Shown in pieces: positions 22,794 through 34,856 of a stretch of 64,000 nt of DNA. The notes below the pieces were generated by a model, which saw nothing but the letters and a program-made list of their open reading frames with translations, searched no databases and was not told where the DNA came from. The DNA lies in assembly GCF_033115175.1 (NCBI RefSeq), contig NC_084837.1, forward strand, positions 67,541,266 to 67,605,265, given 5' to 3'. How positions within the stretch are numbered: position 1 is the first letter of the stretch; every line of letters begins with the position of its first letter. Source of the stretch: Lepus europaeus (lineage: Eukaryota > Chordata > Mammalia > Lagomorpha > Leporidae). Both the position numbers and the translations under genes were made by a program.

Positions 22794-24351
22794 TAGTGGA
22801 CTTGTTTTAATGTTAGAGAATCTTTCAGTACAGTTACTGTGAGCATACATGGAAAACAGATATTGCAGCTTATTTTTTTCTACATAATGGTGACCAATAC
22901 ACTTGTATTCTGTGATGAATCTATGTTTGTATTCATGTTCTTGTGATAAACTCTCAAAGGTGTTGTGAAAGATGCAGAGTATTATTCCCCAGGTCAGAAG
23001 TTTGCCTTGATGCTAAACTGGAACTTGCTTTTGCTTTATTGTCCCAACAATTTTCTTGTTTGTAAAGTTTATAAAAAGAATCACATGGTGAAACATTCAA
23101 CTAGGGTATGATGAAAAGTAAGTCTTCCCTCCCCATTTTTGTTCCACCATCTTTAAAAAAAAAGTACAGTTCATTGTTTTGCAAAAGCAAAAGATAGGGG
23201 CTTAAAAAGAACTATAGGAATGCAATGTTTGATTTGAAGGAACACTGTACACTTCTCAATAGGCAGTGCTCAATAAAAGCACAGGGATAGTTTTCTAGAT
23301 GACATCATAAAATCTACCTTTAATAGAGCTAAATGTTTGTCAGTGTAATGTAACTTGATGCTATACACTTTTGTAAAACATTTCCCTTTAAAAAATAATA
23401 TTGCAAATAACTGATCTCCAGTATATGTCATTTACTCATAATCTGCCATAAATACTACTTTATAGCCAGTGACAGTGCGTGCATGGCCTTAGTCAGCCGG
23501 ATTTGCTGCTTTTTGGCCAATGTTGCAAGAACTCTAATTTTTACATGCATTAATCTTTTGTTTTGCACTTTGATGGGTGGCAGTTCTTAGTGTAATCTTT
23601 GGTAGAACACACTCAAGTGAATTGGACTTAGTTTGCCTTACTTCTGTGGTTACCGTTTTTGTATTAATAAACACTGCAATTTTTAGACCACAGTTGTAGG
23701 GAGTTACACTTTTTTTTTTTGTTTAATTTTCAACCTGTGTTATAAGACTGTTATTCCGTAGTTCCAACTTCAGGTGCCTTTTTAATTCTCTGTGATTTTG
23801 TGGGTGTTATTAATGTTGGGAAATCACACACTTAATGCCATTGCTCTTCTATCAGTCAGCTCATGTAGACCTCTGCACTCTAGTAGCCATGGAGGCCCTT
23901 CAGGGTGGACCTCAGGATTAGGCTTCTGGTCAGGTGCACACATGAATCAGCAGTGAGTGTTGGCAGAGCTGATTTTTAGAATATTCGCTAAAAGAGTATA
24001 GACGGTTCTCTCACCATCAGTGTCTTGTTTGCTTCCATTGTTTTCAGTACCTGTTGAATGCTAGACTCCCAAAGTATAATCTTCAAAGAGGAAATACATG
24101 AAAACTCTAAAATGTCAAAGACTTTTAACCACTTTTTCTAGGGAGCAGTTAAATGGACAGTTAGTATGGCAAGAGAATGAAGACATTATTTTGGGAAAAA
24201 AGATGACCTAATTTACCCAACACAAGAAGTTTTGTTTTCTGGTGCCTTTTGAAAGTGTATGGAGCCATGTTGTCATTCTGTTTAAACTATTAGTTTGGTT
24301 TGACTTTCTACTTTACTATTTCTGCTTTGATGGAAAAAAAGTACGTCTTTT

Positions 24352-24686
24352 TTTTTTTTTTTTTTTTGACAGGCAGAGTGGACAGTGAGAGAGAGAGAGA
24401 GACAGAGAGAAAGGTCTTCCTTTGCCGTTGGTTCACCCCCCAATGGCCACTGCGGCCAACATACTGTGCTGATTCGAAGCCAGGAGCCAGGTGCTTCCTC
24501 CTGGTCTCCCATGCGGGTACAGGGCCCAAGCACTTGGGCCATCCTCCACTGCACTCCCAGGCCACAGCAGAGAGCTGGACTGGAAGAGGGGCAACTGGGA
24601 CAGAATCTGGTGCCCCGACCGGGACTAGAACCCGGCATGCCGGCACTGCAGGCAGAGGATTAGCCTAGTGAGCCGCGGCGCCGGCC
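24352..24686 (-). mobile_element. Young C-repeat in SMAD5 retrocopy 3'UTR
   Basis: Reverse-complement young-subfamily copy. The TSD is AAAAAAAGTACGTCTTTT (24,334-24,351) and AAAAAAAGTACATCTTTT (24,687-24,704), one mismatch. It is inserted into the retrocopied 3'UTR, so it post-dates the retrocopy. Confidence 0.95.
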
Positions 24687-25463
24687 AAAAAAAGTACATC
24701 TTTTAAGGAAAGGATTATGTGATTTCTTTTGTCTCTTGTGCCATTATTTATTGTTTTTCCAAGTGCAGCCTGTGGGTGGTTTGCATTTTTTTACATGAAG
24801 AGCCATTTGTGTCCCAGCTCACCATGCTTGCTGGGTGACAGGACCACTTTGTGACAGTCACCTGAGCCTTAGCACCAGTGTCACGAGACATTCGTCCTCG
24901 GTCTCCCAAAGCAGTGGCAGCCACATTGGAGAGCCATTTGCTCGGGTGTTTTCACCATTCTCTCACCTGTCAGGTGCGTGGCACAATCTTTGAAACAAAT
25001 TTCTGGGGAAAAAAAATCACTCAAGTTGAAAATGACAGATATATGTAAACAACTTTAGCAGGTTTCAGTGGTAAACTAGGAGAATCTATTGCATGGTTTT
25101 ACTGATGTTTTCAAGTGAGAGTTAATTAAAAATTGTTTTTATTTGTGACCATAATGTCACAGCTTTTGGAGTTAGCAGGATTTTATGTGACTGGTCTTTT
25201 TTTTTTTTTTTTTTTTCCTAAGGAGTTGTTTCATGAATGACAGTGTTGAAGCTGTTAGCTGTCAAGAGTTTCCTGGGAAAGGATATACCTTTTGTAGATA
25301 TTAAAATTGTCAGCCCCACTCCTGAGGATTTTAAATGAAAAGTTTATTCACTTTAGTTGCTTAACAGTCACTAAGAATGCCCATGTGTCTGTGGGTAGGA
25401 AATAAAACTTGCTAGGAAAAAAAAAGTGAAATCCTGGCGAATGAACATCTCTGAAAATTACAG

Positions 25464-25822
25464 GTGCCTTTTTTTGTTGTTGTTGTTGTTGTTGTTTAGA
25501 TTTATTTATCCAAAAGTCACAGTGACAGAGAGGAGTGAGGAGAGACAGAGAGAGAGATGTTCCATCCATTGGCTCACTCCCCGAATGCCTATAACAGCTG
25601 GGGCTTGACCAGGCACAAATTAGGAACCAGGAACTCCTTCTGCATCTCTTACCTTGGGTAGCAGGATCCCAGAGACTTGGGCCATCACCTGCTGACTTCC
25701 AGGCACATTAACAGGGAGATGAATTGCAAGCAGAGTAGCTGGGACTGGAACCACGCACTTTGATAGAGATGCAGGCGTCTCAAGTAGCAGTCTAACCCTC
25801 TGTGTCCCAATGCCTACCCCAA
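25464..25822 (-). mobile_element. Older C-repeat in SMAD5 retrocopy 3'UTR
   Basis: Diverged reverse-complement copy whose tail has turned into (GTT)n (25,475-25,497). The TSD GAAAATTACAG is identical at 25,453-25,463 and 25,823-25,833. Its divergence suggests it entered before the two young copies nearby. Confidence 0.88.
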
Positions 25823-25913
25823 GAAAATTACAGCTTTAAGTTTTTATTTAATCTACAGGATGGTTTATAGTTAGTCAAGTTTATGAAAACATCAGTACTA
25901 CAATAATCACTCT

Positions 25914-26257
25914 GTTTTTTTTTTTTTTTTTTTTGACCGGCAGAGTGGACAGTGAGAGAGACAGAGAGAAAGGTCTTCCTTTTGCCGTTGGTTCACCCTC
26001 CAGTGGCCACCGCGGTAGGTGTGCTGCTGCCGGCGCACTGCGCTGATCCGATGGCAGGAGCCAGGTGCTTATCCTGGTCTCCCATGGGGTGCAGGGCCCA
26101 AGCACTTGGGCCATCCTCCACTGCACTCCCTGGCCACAGCAGAGAGCTGGCCTGGAAGAGGGGCAACCGGGACAGGATTGGTGCCCTGACTGGGACTAGA
26201 ACCTGGTGTGCCGGCGCCGCAAGGCGGAGGATTAGCCTATTGAGCCGCAGCACCGGC
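25914..26257 (-). mobile_element. Young C-repeat in SMAD5 retrocopy 3'UTR
   Basis: Reverse-complement young-subfamily copy ('gaccggcagagtggacag' near 25,935). The TSD is CAATAATCACTCT (25,901-25,913) and CAACAATCACTCT (26,258-26,270). Confidence 0.94.
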
Positions 26258-28587
26258 CAACAATCACTCTTTAAACAAGTGTATACCAGCTGAAGACAGA
26301 ATATGGAAATAACAGTTACAACCAGTTTGGTAAATGAAGAAAGCCGAGCAGAAGCAAATTAATCTCAGTGATGAATTAAAGCAGCAGGAAAATGTTGATT
26401 GCAAAAAAGCAGAATATAAAAGGTGCATTTGACTGTCATCTGTACACCATGGCATATTATGGCCTGGTTGGTATTGTCTGGGTAAAATTATGGAATGCAG
26501 ACTAGTAGTCATGTTATTAATCTACTGAGACTCACATTTTGTAGAGACAATTTAAGGAAAACAGAATGTCAAGTATAAGCATCAGAATATAAATTATTTT
26601 TCACATTTTAGTGTTGCTGTATAAGACAACTGTGCTAATAGAATTGGCCAGGTTCCTGAGGTAAAATCTAGAGTAATTTTACTAACTCGATAATTCAGCA
26701 TGCCACATCTAATAATACAGAAAAAAGACACAGCAGTTTTATGCTTTTTGTACCACTTGAAAGCAAGACACCCTTTTGGGATGTAGAGTGATCGTTAAGT
26801 ATTCAGGTCTGAAACCTGCTGTCAGGATAAGAACTGGGGCCTGTCTTACAAACCCTCTCCTATTACCCGAGAGGAACCAGGGAGCAGTTCCTTCCCTTGT
26901 AATAGTGTTCGGTTGGAGGAGGACGTTTGCACAGAAAATGAAATCACACCAGCAGAGAAACTCTAAAACATGTGCTAGAGCCTATTATAACACTGTACTT
27001 GGATTACAGAGAGCATCTGGTATCCCAGTACAGAGCCATCTCTTGATAACTTTTCTCATCATTTGCCTAATAGTACTTTGGATCATTATCACCTTTCCCA
27101 CTTAAAATACATTGATATCAAGGCAGATCTTGATAAATTATTAGTGAATTCAGCTTCCAGTCAGGACTTCCATTCTGGACTCGTTAACTTTTAACAGGAT
27201 CAGAGCTCTTCCTTATCTTATTGGTTAAATCCTCAATCTCTCAAGCATGACTATGAACATGTGCGCTCTTACGCTCATGAGCTAGACGAGCAAGTGTCTT
27301 TTAAGGCAGTAGGGACCTGATGGTTTTAGAAGTGCTTGGTGATTTATATGGAAGGAGTTTTCCTAAGTGGTGATTTATGGGTGGTCTTAGCTGTTAGCCA
27401 GGTCAGCTTTTTGGAGGCTTGATGCCTATTCCCCAGAGCAAGCCGTACGTTCCTCATTGGTAACAGCTGAGATCTCAGGAATTTCCTTAATATGAAAGAG
27501 GTATATGTGAGCAATGAGAATTCAAGGCATTTCTTCTGCGTGAACAAAGAATTCTGCCTGCTGAACAGAAACCTCGGCAGTTCTGTGGAATTCAGTGGGA
27601 CGCAGCTCAGTGGGTGCTCCTTCCAGGAGGTAACAGTGTCTACAAGCCTGCCACATTGGATCACCTGTTTCTCCTGGGAACTAAGTGACATCCTACAGTT
27701 GGGTGGTTTGCCAAAACCAGTGGAAGAAAGTTCACACTCTGAGCAGTTTCTTGGTTGTTGTTTTTTAAATGAGAAAATGTTTGCTATGATATTTGCCAGG
27801 AGCAACTGATGTAACACAAGTGGTAAGTTACTTTGCTTAGGGATTCTTTGGTCACTCATGGCAGAGCGAGAAAGGTTTATGTTGTTCTTGTCTAAATAAC
27901 TCACTTCATAAAATTCTTAGAATCATCCTAAGCCGTTATACAACACAAATTTACTTGAAGAAGTTATTTTTAAAAAGTTTGGAATTTTGTGTACAGGTAG
28001 ACTTTTTCCCTTCATGAATAATTAGATAGTGTCTTCTTGATACTAGCTGGTGTGAGCTGTAACAAAACTCCAATGAGGCCAAAGAATCTCTAATCTTTGT
28101 AAAAAATCTTTTAGGGTCAGATTTTTGCCTTTTATTACTGCTGAAGATTATATTGCTTTGATTTATTCCTAAAATAACTACAGGGACTCTATGAGGTGAT
28201 GGTTCAGGAAGTGATTTTCTTTTTAACCTGTGTGATTAAAGTTGCATTTTGAAATCACTGAAATTGGATAAGATTGTCATGAAAATGGAATGAATGTATG
28301 TAACAGCTGACTTTCTCCTAGGAAGATTTTTCACATGTAAATGATAAAGACCAAGCCAACAGCTGCGCTGCAGGTCTGCTTCCCATTTGTACTTGGTCTG
28401 CTTCTGTTGATATTGTTGAAAATGAAATTTTAGCAATATGTTTCGACTGTTCTTTTTCATATGTAAAAACATGTACTAGGTTTTACTTTTAAGTTATGCT
28501 TTTCAAAGCCATAACTACTAAAAATTTTGTTTTTGCAATTGTTTGCCAACACTTTATTTTAATAAACCGCAAAACCTGAGGAAAAAA

Positions 28588-28599
28588 AGAACCATGTGG
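28588..28599. repeat. SMAD5P: Right TSD of SMAD5 retrocopy
   Basis: AGAACCATGTGG directly follows the A-run; see the left copy at 20,653-20,664. Confidence 0.88.
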
Positions 28600-28847
28600 C
28601 ACAACTTTTTAAATTTTTAAATTTAATTTTTTTAATTCTGTTGAGATTTTGGTGGGTATTATAGTAAATCTATCACTTAATTTTGAAAGACCACATTTCC
28701 GTTATAATAGTGTTTATGATCATGTCAAATCTTATCATTTAAGCCATTTATGCATTTTAGTATATTTTCCTGTTTCTTGCACACTTAAAATTTTTTTCTC
28801 TGGGTAATTGAAAATGAATCGTGATGAAGAATGGGATGGGTAAGGTA
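28600..28847. other. AT-rich spacer; possible L1 traces
   Basis: Wording at 28,640-28,760 is weakly L1-like. At about 28,806-28,845, 'aattgaaaatgaatc' plus a G-rich stretch matches the plus-strand lagomorph L1 3'UTR over about 40 bases, opposite to the neighbouring L1. Confidence 0.35.
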
Positions 28848-30049
28848 AAACCTCATTGTGGTTTTGATTTGCATTTCCCTGAAGGCTAGTGATCCTGTGC
28901 ATTTTTTCATATGTATGTTGGCCATTTGGGTTTCCTATTTGAAAAATGCATGTTTAAGTCCTTTGCCCATTTCTTCCCTGGGTTGGTTGTTTTGTGGTTG
29001 TGGAGTTTCTTGGTATCTTTATGTATTCTGGTTATTAATCCTTTATCAGTTGAACAGGTTTCAAATAATTTCTCCCATTCCATAAATTGTCTCTTCACTT
29101 TCTTGAGTGTTTATTTTACAGTACAGAGCTTCTCAATTTGATAGTGATCCCATTTGTTAATTTTGGCTTTGATTGCTTGTGCCTCTAGGGTCTTTTTGCA
29201 AGAAGTCTTTTGCTTATGCCAATATCTTTCATGATTTCCCCAATATTCTCTAATAATTTGATGGTACTGGGTTGTAGATTTAGGTCTTTAAATCATATTG
29301 AGCAGATTTTTGTGTAAGGTGTAAGGTAGGGATTTTGCTCCATACTTCTGCATGTAGAAATCCAGTTTTCCCAGCACCATTTGTTGAAGAGACTGTCCTT
29401 GCTCCAGGGATTGATTTTAGTTTCTTTGTCAAATATAGGTTGGTTGTAGATGCTTGGATGGATTTCTGGCATTTCTGTCTGATCTATTGGTCTATCCATC
29501 TGTTTTTGTACCAGTATCAGGCTGTCTTGATTATAACTGCCTTGTAGTTTGTCTTGAAGTCTGGTATTGTGATGCCTCCAGCTTTGTTTTTGTTGTATAA
29601 GATTGCTTTAGCTATTTGGAATCTCCCATGTTTCCATATGAATTTCAGCATCATTTTTCCTAGACCTGAGAATAATGTATTTGTTATTTTGATTGGTATC
29701 ACATTGAATCTGTAAATTGCTTTTGGAAATATGGATATTTTGATGATATTAATTCTTCCAATCCATGAGCATGGAAGATTTTTCCATTTTTTTGTATCTT
29801 CTTCTATTTCTTTCTTTAAAGTTTTGTAACTCTCATTGTAGAGATGTTTGACATCCTTGGTTAAATTTATTCCAAGGTATTTGATTATTTTTGTAGCTAC
29901 TGTGAATAGGATTGACCTTAGAAGTGTGTAAATTTTATTTTTTTAAAAAACCAGCTCTTATTTTTGCTGAACTTTTGTATTGTTTTTCTTTTTCTTTTTT
30001 TGTTTCAAGTATCTCTAATTTTAATTATTTCTATTCTTCTACTAGTTTT

Positions 30050-30390
30050 TTTTTTTTTTTTTGACAGGCAGAGTGGACAGTGAGAGAGAGAGACAGAGAG
30101 AAAGGTCTTCCTTTGCCGTTGGTTCACCCTCCAATGGCCGCCGCAGTAGGTGCGCTACGGCCGGTGCACCGCGCTGATCCGAAGGCAGGAGCCAGGTGCT
30201 TCTCCTGGTCTCCCATGGGGTGCAGGGCCCAAGCACTTGGGCCATCCTCCACTGCACTCCCGGGCCACAGCAGAGAGCTGGCCTGGAAGAAGGGCATCCG
30301 GGACAGAATCCGGCGCCCCAACCAGGACTAGAACCTGGTGTGCCGGCGCCACAAGGCGGAGGATTAGCCTGTTGAGCCGCGGCGCTGGCC
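30050..30390 (-). mobile_element. Young C-repeat inside L1 ORF2
   Basis: Reverse-complement young-subfamily copy. The TSD ACTAGTTTT is at 30,041-30,049 and 30,391-30,399, and the interrupted L1 text reads on smoothly across it. Confidence 0.94.
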
Positions 30391-31439
30391 ACTAGTTTTA
30401 GATTTGGTTTGCTGCTGTTTTTCTGGATCCTTGAGATGCACTGATAGCTCATTTTTTGGGTGCTTTTCCAATTTGTTGATATAGGCACAAATTGCTTTGT
30501 GAAAACTTTCCTCTTAACACTGCCTTGCTGTATCCCATAAGTTTTGATATGTTATATTATCATCTTCATTTGTTTTCAGAAATTTTTTTATTTCTCTCTT
30601 GCTTTCTTCTGTGACCCACTGTTCATTCAGGAGCATATTCTTCAGTTCCCATGTGTTTGTATATGTTACAGAGATTCATGAGTTGCTGATTTCTAGCTTC
30701 ATTGCATTGTGGTCTGAGTAGATGTATGGTATGATTTTGATTTTTTTGAATTTGCTGAGACTTGCTTTATGGCCTAGCATGTGGTCAATCCTAGAGAAAG
30801 TTCCATGCACTGCTGAGAAGAATGCGTATTTGGCAACTGTAGGATGAAAAGTTCTGTAGATATTTGTTAGGTCCATTTGGTCTATAGTGTCAATTAACTC
30901 TGCTGTTTCCTTGCTGATTTCCTGTCTGGTTGATCTGTCCATTGCTGAAAGTCAGTATTGAAATCCCCCATTTCTATTGTATTTGAGTCTATATCTCCCT
31001 TTAAATCTCTTGACATTTCTTTTAAATAGCCAGGTGCCCTGTAATTAGGTGTGTATACATTTACAATAGTCACATCTTCCTATTGAATTGATCCCTTAAT
31101 CATTACATAGTGTGTCCTTCTTTGTCTCTGTTAACAGTTTTTGCATTACAGTCTATTTTGTCTGATATTAGCATGGCCATACCAGCTCTTTTTTGGTTTC
31201 TATTAGCATGGGGTATCTTTTTCCATCCTTTCACTTTCATTCTGCATGCATCTTTGTTGATGGGATGTATTTCGAGTAGGCAGCAAACAGATGGATTTTT
31301 TTTAATCCATTCAGTCTGTCTTTATTTTTAACTGGAGAGTTGAGGCTATTTACATTCAAGGTTACTATTGATATATATAATGACTTGGCCCTGCCATTTT
31401 TCCATAAATATTCCTAGTTTTTACTTTGGTTTTCTTTTG

Positions 31440-32780
31440 TATTTTTAATGGCAGAGTTTCTTCTTTTACCTTCTTTCGTAGTGATAACTGTGTTTCTGTC
31501 TGCAGCACATCCTTAATCATCTTTTGGAAGGCTGGACAGTTGGTGACAAATTCTTTCAGTTTCTGTTTGTCATTGAAGGTATTTCTTTCACCTTTGTTCA
31601 TAAATGAGAGTTTTTCAGTGTACAGTATTCTAGGTTGACAATTTTTTTTCTCTTAAGACTTGGAATATATCTCTCCATTCTCTCCTAGCCTGTAGGGGTT
31701 TTTATGAGAAGTCTGCTGTGAATCTGATTGGAGATCCTTTGAAAGTAGGTTGGCATTTCTCTAGTGCACATTTTAGAATCTTTTCTTCATGTTTTAACTG
31801 TGGTGAGTTTGATTTCAGTGCGTCACGGTGAAGATCTTTTCTGCTCATGTCTATTAGGAGTTCTATTTGCTTCTTGAAGTTGGATATCCCTTTCTTTTTC
31901 CAAATTATAGAAATTTTCTGTTATTATTTTTCTGAAAAGGCCTTCTAATCCTTTCTTTTCACGCCTTCAGGAACACCTAGAACCTGTATGTTGGATTTTT
32001 TTTTAAAAGATTTATTTATTTACTTGAAAGAACCACATAGAGAGAGAGAGGCAGAGAGAGAGAGGGGGGGGGGGGAGAGGTCTTCCAACCTCTGGCCTAT
32101 TCCCCATCTTGCTGCAATGGCTGGAGCTGTGCCGATCCAAAGCCAAGAGCCAGGAACCTCCTCCAGACCTCCCACGTGGGTGCAGGGGCCCAAGGACTTG
32201 GGCCATCTTCCACTGCTTTCCCAAGCCATAGAAGAGAGCTGGACCGGAAGTAGAGCAGCTGGGACTCAAACTGGTGCCCATATGGGATGCTGGCACTGCA
32301 GGTGGCGGACCCACCCACTACACCACAGCACTGGCCGCTGTTGGGTTGTATGATAGTATCCTGTAGATTCCCAACAGTGTTTTTTAGTTTTCTGATTTCT
32401 TCTTCTTGCTTTTTGTTTGAGTGTATAATTTCCTGTGATTTGTCTTCTATAAGATATTCTTTGTACTGCATTACCAATTTTGTTGCTGAGGCTTTCCACT
32501 GAATTTTTTATTTGTTTTATTGAATTCTTCATTTCCAATATTTCATTTTGCTTTCTCTTTAAGATCTCAAATGGGATCTCAATGGGAGAAATTTTCTTTC
32601 ATGTCATGTACGGATTTCATTAGTTTGTGCATTTGCTTCTGATCACTTCTAAGTAATCCTATTATCGATTTTTTGAATTCCATTTCTGGCATTTTTTCAA
32701 TGTCTTCATCTTCACAATCTAGTATTGAAGTGTTGTATTCTTTGGGTGTGTAGTGTTGTATTCCTTATTATTATTTCTTG
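31440..32780 (-). pseudogene. L1 ORF1 remnant
   Basis: ORF1p is the RNA-binding chaperone of L1. The minus strand keeps pieces of the N-terminal coiled coil near 32,540 (EMKNSIKQIKNSVESL) and of the C-terminal domain near 31,560-31,600 (NTFNDKQKLKEFVTN, then ALQ-like FQKMIKDVLQTE). A C-repeat at 31,995-32,337 splits it and several stops and frame slips are present, so it is not functional. The start position is estimated. Confidence 0.75.
31995..32337 (-). mobile_element. C-repeat inside L1 ORF1
   Basis: Complete reverse-complement copy with a 13-base G run (about 32,064-32,076) next to the GA block. The flanks 'tgttggatttt' (about 31,989) and 'tgttgggttgt' (about 32,339) look like a diverged TSD. 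Confidence 0.9.
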
Positions 32781-33770
32781 AAATGGTGCATTTATAATTT
32801 GGCATTTGTGGAGATACTCGTTGGTTTCTGCTTTATTTTTTTGCTGTGGTGACTTTTACCTTTGGACTCTATCTGTGTGGATTAGTGGAGTGTCTACTTT
32901 CAGCGACTATCTAGAGGCCTGTGATGGTTGTGGCCAAGAAGCTCTGTTTAGTGCTCCAGGGTAAAGGAAGTGTTCAGATGACACCCAGGTAGGTATGATA
33001 AATCTCATCTTTCTTTCTTTCTTTCATTTTTTTTTTTTGTCAGAGGGGAGGTTTGTTCTCTGTTGGCTACTGTAGACTCAGCTCACTTCCTTTCCTCTAA
33101 GGACACCAGTGCCTGGGTGCTAGCACCATTGGGTATAATATTCTCCCATACTTCCACAAGGACCACACAAATTCTTTGTGTGGTCCTCAGTGTAAGCAGA
33201 TTCCCCAGAAGTGCTCCTCACCAGGAACCAGGGAGCCCTGATAGAAATGGGGCTCCCACATTGACTGCCCAAAGTCCCAGCCACACCCTGAGCCTTCCCA
33301 TGCAGCCTCAGTGTTTTCACAGTCCTGGCACACAAAACTCTCACAGTCATGAGCACCCAGCCCCTTGTCATTGGTCCCCTTTGTCACCTGCTCTCTATCT
33401 GCTTGTTATAGGGTGCTATTGCAGGGTGATCATGGAAAGAAAAATGTGCCCCCATCTTTATTCTCCATTATTTTGACAGATACACTATCCCCTACAGGGC
33501 TCCTAACTGGATTCCATCCAGGATTTTCCTGCAGCTTTACTGCCAGTGGTTTGGGCTGCTGCAGTCTGGTCTCACCTCACTCTCCAATGCTGGTACAGAG
33601 GCTCTCCACTGGTAGGGTCCTCACTCTCCCCTAGGTCCCTGTTTTCCTCTAATTTATGTGGAATTTCCTCTGCCATTTTCTCCCTAACTCTTCCTTGATA
33701 CTGTACTCCCTCCACTTTTTTAAACTTTCTTCTCCTAGACTAGAGCAGTGAGCTCCCTGCTCTACCATCA

Positions 33771-34065
33771 TAATCCTCCTCATGATTTGATTTCATAGGA
33801 AACTACTTTCTTCCTTCGAGAAAATAATGTGGACAAAGATGGAAAGGCCCCAGAGAACCCAGCTCCCCTTCCTTCCTAGAAACAGTGTTGGAGAAATTAG
33901 AGTGGTGGAGGACTTTTATCCCAGATAGTGGGTTAGCAGAAAAGGCCTGCATGGGGGTAGGTAAAGGCACTACGCGAACTTTCTCTCTGACATTCGGTGG
34001 CTCAGAGGACTCAGTTTATCTTCATCTTCAGAGACACAGGACAGGGTACTGTGACCCCATGTCAT
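33771..34065. other. Unique sequence between L1 and C-repeat
   Basis: No repeat or gene motif recognised. Confidence 0.35.
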
Positions 34066-34372
34066 TTTTTAAAAAGATGTAATTATTTATTTGAAAAGCA
34101 GAGTTACACAGAGAGACAGAGGAAGAGAGGGAGACAGCTATCTTTCATCACTTGATTTACTCTCAAAATGACAACAGCCAGGAGTGGGCAAAGGTGAAGC
34201 CAGAAGCCAGGAACTCCATCCTGTGTGGCTGGAGCCTAAGTACTGGCCATCATCCATGGGCTTCCCAGGTGCATTAGCAGGAAAATGGGTAGAAAGTGGA
34301 GCAGCTGCGGACTCGAGCCAGCATTCTGACATGGCAGTTTAACCTACTGAGCCACAGTGCCACCAAACCCCC
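34066..34372 (-). mobile_element. C-repeat with 12-bp TSD
   Basis: Reverse-complement copy lacking part of the centre. The TSD is ACCCCATGTCAT (34,054-34,065) and ACCCCATGGCAT (34,373-34,384). Confidence 0.88.
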
Positions 34373-34499
34373 ACCCCATGGCATCTTCTAAGGATCACAG
34401 CTCTTGAAAAGTATAGCAATAGAAGTCCTGGTTAGCCCAGGAGTAATGCTTTCGATCTGTTTTACTGGCATGATTTTAATTCATGCTCTCTTTCACTTT

Positions 34500-34847
34500 T
34501 TTTTTTTTAAAGATGTATTTATTTATTTGAAAGTCAGAGTTACACAGAGAGAGAAGAAGAGGCAGAGAAAGAGAAAGACAGAGGTCTTCCACCTGCTGGT
34601 TCACTCCCCAATTGACTACAACAGCCGGAGTTGTGCTGATCTGAAGCCAAGAGCCAGGAGCTTCCCCCAGGTCTCCCACGTGGTTGGCAGGGGCCCAAGC
34701 ACTTGGGCCATCCTCCACTGCTTTCCCAGGCCATAACAGAGAGCTGGATCAGAAGTAGAGCAGCCAGGACTCGAATTGGCGTCCTTATGAAATGCTAGCA
34801 CTGTGGGTGGCGGCTTTACCCACTAAGCCACAGCGCCGGCCCCTGTT
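34500..34847 (-). mobile_element. C-repeat (CSINE)
   Basis: Complete reverse-complement copy from 'aaagatgtatttatttat' to 'cacagcgccggcccc'. The TSD TTTCACTTT lies at 34,491-34,499 and 34,848-34,856. Confidence 0.9.
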
Positions 34848-34856
34848 TTTCACTTT

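Larger units (their letters stand above)
28848..33770 (-). mobile_element. L1 with 5'UTR, ORF1 and ORF2 remnants
   Basis: Read on the minus strand, the 5'UTR occupies about 33,770-32,800, ORF1 about 32,780-31,440, the ORF2 endonuclease begins near 31,398, and the ORF2 C-terminal region ends at 28,848. The ORF2 text jumps near 29,935-29,945, losing roughly 1 kb of reverse transcriptase, and the 3'UTR is absent. ORF1 keeps a coiled-coil stretch (EMKNSIKQIKNSVESLSNK) and a C-terminal segment (FNDKQKLKEF). No frame is intact. Two C-repeats (30,050 and 31,995) are nested in it. Confidence 0.9.

Noticed and set aside
27344-27904. 186-codon minus-strand frame
   Set aside because: It lies antisense in the 3'UTR of the SMAD5 retrocopy, has no recognisable domain, and an equally long sense frame overlaps it. 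A chance frame is most likely.
33063-33476. 137-codon Pro/Ser-rich frame
   Set aside because: It lies in the L1 5'UTR (antisense) and recurs in part at 50.0 and 53.0 kb with the same repeat.
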